From: Nitrospirota bacterium
Lineage (GTDB): Bacteria > Nitrospirota > Thermodesulfovibrionia > Thermodesulfovibrionales > UBA6898
Assembly (NCBI GenBank): GCA_016215155.1
Contig: JACRLQ010000015.1
Coordinates: forward strand, 26,475-76,520
Length of the DNA stretch: 50,046 nucleotides
Reading direction: 5' to 3'
Each line of letters starts with the position of its first letter. Positions within the stretch are counted from its first letter, which is position 1. Positions 45,429-50,046 of this stretch are shown piece after piece. The translations under genes and the position numbers were made by a program. The notes under the pieces were generated by a model. The model was not told the origin of the DNA and did not search any database. It was given only the letters and a program-made list of their open reading frames with translations.

Positions 45429-45641
45429 TTAGTTATGGGCCTTTGCGCCTTCTGTTTTTTCGACCTTACCAAGTGAGCCGATCGCCTCGACGATATAGGC
45501 AAGGGCTGTCCCGAATACCGACCCCAGCACGATCCCTACCGCGCCCGAGCAGAATATGCCGAGCATGATCCCTACGACCGTCAGCATCCTTACGATCGTC
45601 GTGGCCTCTACCGGGCCTCCGGCCAGTCTGCTCATCAGCAT
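45429..45641 (-). CDS. Small membrane protein, second gene of a pair
   Basis: The 70-residue protein is almost wholly hydrophobic in residues 14-55 (one long or two short helices) with a charged tail (KVEKTEGAKAHN). Its ATG overlaps the TGA of the upstream gene by one base, so translation is coupled. No family is recognised; it resembles small Gly/Ala-rich membrane proteins with glycine zipper-like stretches. Confidence 0.6.
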   Translation of the reverse strand: MLMSRLAGGPVEATTIVRMLTVVGIMLGIFCSGAVGIVLGSVFGTALAYIVEAIGSLGKVEKTEGAKAHN

Positions 45642-45883
45642 CAGTGAACCGTAGCTCGCAAAGTGATCCCCGACACCATCACCCCTATTACCATCGAGGC
45701 CGCCACGATAAGCCTGGATGCGATTCCTGAGGCCACCGGGAACCCCATCAGCATGCCGGCCAGGTTAAGCCCCATCACTCCGCCCAGAAATGACCCGGGG
45801 AGAAGCCCGAATACCGCAAACAGCACCACGCCGCATCCTGCGCCTATCAGGGTCATCTTTTTTGAGTAGTTTGTGTTTTTCAT
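45641..45883 (-). CDS. Small membrane protein, first gene of a pair
   Basis: The approximately 80-residue product starts at ATG 45883 after a strong GGAAGGAGG site. Two or three Gly-rich hydrophobic helices (MTLIGAGCGVVLFAVFGLLPG, then LIVAASMVIGVMVSG) make up most of it. The open frame runs further upstream to 45937 but without a better start. It is coupled to the following 70-residue gene. No known family is recognised. Confidence 0.6.
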   Translation of the reverse strand: MKNTNYSKKMTLIGAGCGVVLFAVFGLLPGSFLGGVMGLNLAGMLMGFPVASGIASRLIVAASMVIGVMVSGITLRATVH

Positions 45884-45908
45884 TTTCTTAATCCTCCTTC
45901 CTGGTTCT

Positions 45909-45924
45909 TGCAAATGTATTTGCA
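45909..45924. promoter_or_regulatory. Perfect inverted repeat, possible operator
   Basis: TGCAAAT-GT-ATTTGCA lies 25 bases upstream of the small membrane-protein pair, where a regulator could bind. Apart from this site, 45884-46245 shows no gene or other structure I can name. Confidence 0.35.
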
Positions 45925-46245
45925 CAGACCATGCCAATCGTAACTAGTTGATATTAAACAATACTTCAGAACCACTCCCATGCACTCCCGCAAATATCTT
46001 CGCAATAATGCAAAAAAAGGTGATCATAACCCCTCCCTTTCGGACAATTGTTTTGGCTATTCAAGAAAAGCGCCTGGCTAGGGTCCGGGCTCAACACCCC
46101 ATTTATCCCGAAAATTAAGACCTTATTTCCCTGATACTAAGAACTCTTTCCGCTCAATATGGGAACTATTACCAATTACATAATCGATCCGCCTCTGGTA
46201 GGATTTAATCAGGAAGAACAAAAAAAGAAAAAGGAGGACACGGAC

Positions 46246-46629
46246 ATGTTACGGATAAGTCATAAGGGTGGGGAAAAGGTCTCCAGAGGGAATTACTGGA
46301 ATTATGAAAATGGTGAAAGGGTCAGCATCGACACGGAGGGAAGGCTCCCCGGCGACGGGTCAGTCACCTATTACAAGGCAAACCCTCTTTTCATACTGGC
46401 GGCGGGGCCTGTTTTGGGGCTCCTTTATGCGGCGTTTCTGCCTTTCATAGGCATCGCCATCGTCCTTAAACTGGTGGTGACCAAACTTTTTGCCTCAAAG
46501 AGCGGAGAATTTTCCAAGGTTGCAACCTTCAACTGGAACCCCGCGGCATCATATCTTGCGGGAAGAAAGCATAAGGAAGGAAAAGGTGAAAAGATGACCG
46601 CTTCGGACAAAGACAAAAAAGAACCATAA
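46246..46629 (+). CDS. Small membrane-anchored hypothetical protein
   Basis: The 127-residue protein starts at ATG 46246 after AAAGGAGG. A soluble N-terminus of about 48 residues (SRGNYWNYENGERV, GRLPGDGSVTYYKA) is followed by a hydrophobic region (about 50-85, one or two helices) and a lysine-rich tail. No family is recognised. An earlier in-frame ATG at 46159 lacks a ribosome binding site. It ends at a bidirectional terminator. Confidence 0.65.
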   Translation: MLRISHKGGEKVSRGNYWNYENGERVSIDTEGRLPGDGSVTYYKANPLFILAAGPVLGLLYAAFLPFIGIAIVLKLVVTKLFASKSGEFSKVATFNWNPAASYLAGRKHKEGKGEKMTASDKDKKEP

Positions 46630-46645
46630 CCGCATTCGGAACAAT

Positions 46646-46685
46646 AAAAAAGGGGCGCCCGGCTTTTATCCGGCGCCCCTTTTTT
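46646..46685. terminator. Bidirectional rho-independent terminator
   Basis: AAAAAA, then GGGGCGCCCGG...CCGGCGCCCC (46652-46679, one bulge), then TTTTTT. It serves the small membrane-protein gene on the plus strand and the acetolactate decarboxylase gene on the minus strand. Confidence 0.9.
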
Positions 46686-46754
46686 ATTGCCATATTGTCT
46701 TGTCTGAAACTGGCTGCCGGACTTCCTGACTTCCGCGTTCTCTTTTTTAGCGGC

Positions 46755-47474
46755 TTACTTCTCGGCTTTATCGAGGTCCCCTGTGGTGTCGCGTTTGAAA
46801 TCCACGGTAAGATAATCCAGACTTATGGGCAGTCCCAGTTCCAAAGAACTGATCAGCTGGACCCCGACCACCGCGTTTTTCGGCCGGCATTCGAGCAGAT
46901 GCCCGCCATGCCTTAGATCGGACGAAAGAAAATGCAGATGCAGCCCGGGCACGCTTATCGACCCCATAAACTCGGGAGTAAAAAACCCGGCCAGTGTGCC
47001 TGAAATATTCTCGAAGGTAAAGACCGGCTGCTCTTTGGCGACCTCGACCAGGGGGCGGTAATTTTCCTGCTTCGGCACTGAGCGTGTCTTAATGTATGAA
47101 AACTCTCCTTCGATCCGGACAGCATAAAAGATATTGGGAGAAGGGAAAAGGCCTTTGAGCCATTCTAAAAACGCCTCATAGGTCATTTCATTTTCGATCC
47201 GGTCGTGACTCATAGGGCGGTAAAAGGTGACGCTCACAAAAGGGGTCAGCGCGGTTTCTTCCACCAGGTTCACCTTCCCCATTGAGGTGATCTGATAAAT
47301 AATCCCGTCGAGCATGACCATCTCGCCGTCGAGGTTATCGAAGGTCCCGAGCCCGAAATCGCCATGCTTTTTGATCCGCGTAAAAGGGACCTTTTGTTCA
47401 TAAAGCCCCTCAACCAGGGCGTTCACCGGGGAACAGAGATAAATGCTGTTTACGGGCGTATCGGTCTGGTTCAT
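46755..47474 (-). CDS. budA: Alpha-acetolactate decarboxylase
   Basis: The 239-residue zinc enzyme converts acetolactate to acetoin, drawing off excess pyruvate or controlling branched-chain amino-acid flux. GDFGLGTFDNLDGEMVMLDG opens the catalytic fold, and GLHLHFLSSDLRHGGHLLEC supplies the zinc histidines. Length is normal. There is no acetolactate synthase or butanediol dehydrogenase nearby, so it is a lone gene. Confidence 0.94.
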   Translation of the reverse strand: MNQTDTPVNSIYLCSPVNALVEGLYEQKVPFTRIKKHGDFGLGTFDNLDGEMVMLDGIIYQITSMGKVNLVEETALTPFVSVTFYRPMSHDRIENEMTYEAFLEWLKGLFPSPNIFYAVRIEGEFSYIKTRSVPKQENYRPLVEVAKEQPVFTFENISGTLAGFFTPEFMGSISVPGLHLHFLSSDLRHGGHLLECRPKNAVVGVQLISSLELGLPISLDYLTVDFKRDTTGDLDKAEK

Positions 47475-47694
47475 GATTTCTGATGACCTCCTGCATGTTT
47501 TAACACGCTACGTTTTATATCGCGTTCAGAATTATAACAGAGAGAAGTGGGCAATTTTACCGGGGAATAAGGGATGCATCCCATTTATTTATCAGTCAAA
47601 AAATTTTCTCAGGCGACGCAGTGCAAGCATAAATAATTTGAATCCTGCAATTTTTGTCTTGCCTGCCTTAATTCTGGTAAAGTTAACATTGATT

Positions 47695-48522
47695 ATGAAA
47701 CATATCCGGATCACAAGCCCCTCGAATCCCCATCTAAAGGAGCTGCTGTCTTCCGCCCGACGCAGGGCCAAAAATAAAGGCGGGGATTTCATGATCGAGG
47801 GGACCCATCTTATCGAAATGGCCATGGCCTCCGGCGCCGTTATTAAAGAGGTGTTTGCTATCCCGGCCTTCATGGAGCGTCCGGAGGGTAAAAAAATGCT
47901 CTCACTCCTGGATGACCGGTATCCGGATATAAGATGCGTTGAGATCACGGACCGGATACTCTCGCGGCTCGCTGAAACAGAGACACCCCAGGGTGTCGCG
48001 GCCACTGTCTATTTAAAATACAGCCGGTTCGATGATATCAACTTAAGCGCCAATCCTCTGCTGATAGTCCTGGACGGGATTCAGGACCCGGGCAATCTTG
48101 GGACGATAATTCGGACTTCGGACGCAGCCGGGGCCGACGCGGTCGCCTTACTTCCGGGATCGTGCGATGCCTTTATTCAAAAGTCGATACGTTCCACCTC
48201 CGGCAGCATCTTCAATATCCCGGTAATCCAGTGCGGCAGGGAAGAGCTCTTGGCCTTTCTGAAAAAATCAGGCATAAGGCCGCTTGTGGCGTCGTCAGAG
48301 TCCGTCACTTCGGTGTTTGAGGCAGACCTGAAGGCCCCCCTCGCCCTGATATTCGGGAATGAGGCGCATGGGGTGAGCAGACCGGTCAGGGACGGGGCCG
48401 ATTTCTTCATTGGAGTGCCCCTGATCGGAAAGGCCGAGAGCCTCAATGTTGCCTCTGCCGCCGCCATCTGTATATATGAGACCCTTCGCCAGAGGGGGAC
48501 TGGCAATAAAAAAAGCTCGTAG
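47695..48522 (+). CDS. TrmH/SpoU-family RNA 2'-O-methyltransferase
   Basis: The approximately 275-residue SPOUT enzyme methylates a ribose in rRNA or tRNA. It has an N-terminal substrate domain (SPSNPHLKELLSSARRRAKNKGGDFMIEGTHLI) and the knotted catalytic domain with LDGIQDPGNLGTIIRTSDAAG, FGNEAHGVSRPV and GKAESLNVASAAAICIYE. ATG 47695 is chosen because the longer frame to 47443 adds an unrelated low-quality N-terminus that overlaps the budA start. The target nucleotide is unknown. Confidence 0.9.
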   Translation: MKHIRITSPSNPHLKELLSSARRRAKNKGGDFMIEGTHLIEMAMASGAVIKEVFAIPAFMERPEGKKMLSLLDDRYPDIRCVEITDRILSRLAETETPQGVAATVYLKYSRFDDINLSANPLLIVLDGIQDPGNLGTIIRTSDAAGADAVALLPGSCDAFIQKSIRSTSGSIFNIPVIQCGREELLAFLKKSGIRPLVASSESVTSVFEADLKAPLALIFGNEAHGVSRPVRDGADFFIGVPLIGKAESLNVASAAAICIYETLRQRGTGNKKSS

Positions 48523-48570
48523 TATAATAAAATTGTGAGTTAAATCATTTCATGACGGGGAGGCAGTGAC

Positions 48571-49185
48571 ATGAAAGTTCTGATCGTTTTTTATTCCATG
48601 TATGGTCATGTTTACCGTATGGCGCAGGCTGTGGCTGAAGGAGTTGGCGAAGTCCCGGGCGCTGAGGCGGTGGTGCGGCGGGTGCCGGAGACCCTGTCGG
48701 AGGTAATACTGAAAGGTATGGGGGCGGTCGAGGCCCAGAAGTCCTTTGCCCATATTCCGGTCTGTACGGTGGAGGAACTGGCCGGCTCCGACGCGATCAT
48801 CTTCGGCACGCCCACAAGGTTTGGAAATATGTGCGGCCAGATGAGGCAGTTCCTCGATGCCACGGGAGAGCTCTGGGCAAAGGGGTCGCTCGTAGGAAAG
48901 GTCGGGGGAGTGTTTACGAGTTCCGCCACCCAGCATGGCGGGCAGGAATCCACGATCCTGAGCTTTCATATAACACTGCTTCATCAGGGGATGATAATCG
49001 TCGGGCTTCCTTACGCGTTTCAGGGCCAACTGAGAAACGACGAGATAACAGGCTGCTCCCCCTATGGGGCATCGACGATCGCCGGCACAAAAGGCGAAAG
49101 GACGCCTTCGGAAAACGAACTCGCCGGCGCGCGTTTTCAGGGGAAACATATCGCGGGCATAGCGTCAAGGCTGGTTTCGCGGTAA
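48571..49185 (+). CDS. wrbA: WrbA-type NAD(P)H:quinone oxidoreductase
   Basis: The 204-residue flavodoxin-fold enzyme reduces quinones by two electrons with FMN. The FMN loop is [15 protein letters not shown], followed by [21 protein letters not shown] and the WrbA segment [21 protein letters not shown]. The tail [10 protein letters not shown] is typical. The ribosome binding site is GGGGAGGCAG before the ATG. It is probably separate from the methyltransferase 48 bases upstream. Confidence 0.96.
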   Translation: MKVLIVFYSMYGHVYRMAQAVAEGVGEVPGAEAVVRRVPETLSEVILKGMGAVEAQKSFAHIPVCTVEELAGSDAIIFGTPTRFGNMCGQMRQFLDATGELWAKGSLVGKVGGVFTSSATQHGGQESTILSFHITLLHQGMIIVGLPYAFQGQLRNDEITGCSPYGASTIAGTKGERTPSENELAGARFQGKHIAGIASRLVSR

Positions 49186-49192
49186 GGCCCGG

Positions 49193-50046
49193 TTACCGGG
49201 TGCTTTTGAACTCGTCGAGGAGTTTTTTGAAATCCTCCTCGCCCATTTCATTGGTCAGTTCCGTAATAAGCCCGTGAACGATGTTCACGTTCGGTGAGCC
49301 GAGCTTTTCGAAAATATCGAGAGATATGAGGTAGTCGGTGAAGGCATCGATGTAATTTTTCTTCATCTGCATGATCCTGCCGACCATGCCAATGCTCGAG
49401 GCGACCCCGGAGATGTCTCCGACCTTTTTGGCGATCTCAAGGGCCTTCTGGAAAAATTCGAGGGCCAGGTCATACTCGCCCCTGCTCTGGTGCACAATCC
49501 CCATCTGATGATAGCTCTTCGATACCCCGGAGATGTCCCCGATCCTCTCCGCTATGCCAAGGGCGCTCTGATAAAATTCAAGGGCCAGGTCATACTCACC
49601 CCTGCCCTGGTGAACAATCCCCATCTGATGATAGCTTTTTGATATCCCGGAGATGTCCCCGATCTGCTCTTCTATGCCGAGGGATTTCTGGTAAAACTCG
49701 AGCGCCCGGTCATACTCGCCCCTGCTCTGGTGCACGATCCCCATATTATGAAAACTCAGGGACACCTCTGCCTTATCTCCGATCTTCTCCGCGATCTCAA
49801 GGGCCTTCCGGTGATATTCAAGCGCCTTTTCATTCGCCCCCCTGCTCTGGCAGATTATCCCTATCTGGTTATAGCTTCTGGCCACCCCGGAGTCGTCCCT
49901 GAGTTTCTCCGCTATCTCAAGCGCCTTCTCCGACAGGTCGAGCGCCCGGTCGTAGTCACCCTTGAGCTTGTGCAGAAGCCCCATCTGGCCGTATATCCTC
50001 AGTATCCCGTAAAAATCCGCGGAGTTCTGCTTTATCTCAAGGGCCT
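49193..50046 (-). CDS. Tetratricopeptide repeat protein, 5' partial
   Basis: The frame is open to the right edge, so the start lies outside. The visible 284 or so residues hold at least six TPR units of exactly 40 residues, of the type with GDYDRALEFYQKALEIAEKIGD and Y/F-x-x-MGIVHQSRG. Neighbouring units are almost identical, so recent repeat expansion is likely. The unit spacing and sequence resemble the kinesin-light-chain type TPRs that occur with CHAT or AAA partners. The C-terminal 40 residues are helical without a recognised motif. No partner gene is visible. Confidence 0.85.
   Translation of the reverse strand, partial: ALEIKQNSADFYGILRIYGQMGLLHKLKGDYDRALDLSEKALEIAEKLRDDSGVARSYNQIGIICQSRGANEKALEYHRKALEIAEKIGDKAEVSLSFHNMGIVHQSRGEYDRALEFYQKSLGIEEQIGDISGISKSYHQMGIVHQGRGEYDLALEFYQSALGIAERIGDISGVSKSYHQMGIVHQSRGEYDLALEFFQKALEIAKKVGDISGVASSIGMVGRIMQMKKNYIDAFTDYLISLDIFEKLGSPNVNIVHGLITELTNEMGEEDFKKLLDEFKSTR

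Noticed and set aside
47443-47694. N-terminal extension of the TrmH-type methyltransferase
   Set aside because: It overlaps the budA start, is not conserved-looking and precedes the clear family start at 47695.

Overview
The window looks like a chromosomal segment of an anaerobic or microaerophilic, cytochrome-rich bacterium of moderate to high GC. My best guess is Nitrospirota (Thermodesulfovibrio-like) or Desulfobacterota. The guess rests on gene content: a selenocysteine formate dehydrogenase fused to NuoG-type iron-sulphur modules, an eleven-heme cytochrome, a giant NHL-repeat protein with a C-terminal heme module, a DUF3786 protein and a dnaJ-hspR-clpB-hsp20 cluster. No rRNA is present, so the taxonomy is inference only.

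Layout. 1-2334: cell elongation genes (PBP2 running in from the left edge, then RodA). 2335-5976: an AT-rich accessory islet with a dispersed repeat, a class III nucleotidyl-cyclase-like protein, a zinc-ribbon membrane protein, a HepT/MntA toxin-antitoxin pair, a second nucleotidyltransferase module read tail to tail with it, and a decayed 3' end of a tRNA gene. 5977-6754: yraN and a Toprim protein. 6914-14988: a type IV pilus motor and control operon, pilB-pilT-pilC-pilS-pilR plus a MshEN-GAF protein; pilC carries two compensating frame disruptions at its 5' end. 15102-22091: fdhD, tRNA-Pro, a diguanylate cyclase, and the three-gene NAD-linked formate dehydrogenase operon, in which an in-frame TGA followed by a SECIS-like hairpin encodes selenocysteine. 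22248-25289: queF, rho, a small membrane protein and the multiheme cytochrome.

25403-34783 is one 3126-residue secreted protein with two blocks of beta-propeller repeats, Ig/FN3-like modules, two DUF1566 domains and a triheme tail. It converges on the eleven-heme cytochrome gene. 35132-39805 is the heat-shock operon. 39950-50046 is mostly housekeeping or single genes: enoyl-CoA hydratase, AlkD, DUF3786, tRNA-Ala, two further exported DUF1566 proteins, PpnP, MGMT, small membrane proteins, acetolactate decarboxylase, a TrmH-type methyltransferase, WrbA and a TPR protein cut by the right edge.

How it fits together. Formate oxidation (FdhA with NuoF- and NuoE-like subunits, FdhD for cofactor sulphuration) would supply NADH or other low-potential electrons. 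The pilus operon controls surface motility. The cytochrome and giant heme/propeller protein suggest electron handling or adhesion at the cell surface. The most unusual items are the giant propeller-heme protein beside the eleven-heme cytochrome, the islet with an orphan cyclase-fold protein and tRNA relic, the disrupted pilC start, and the free-standing MshEN-GAF protein. No CRISPR array, insertion sequence, integrase or reverse transcriptase was seen.
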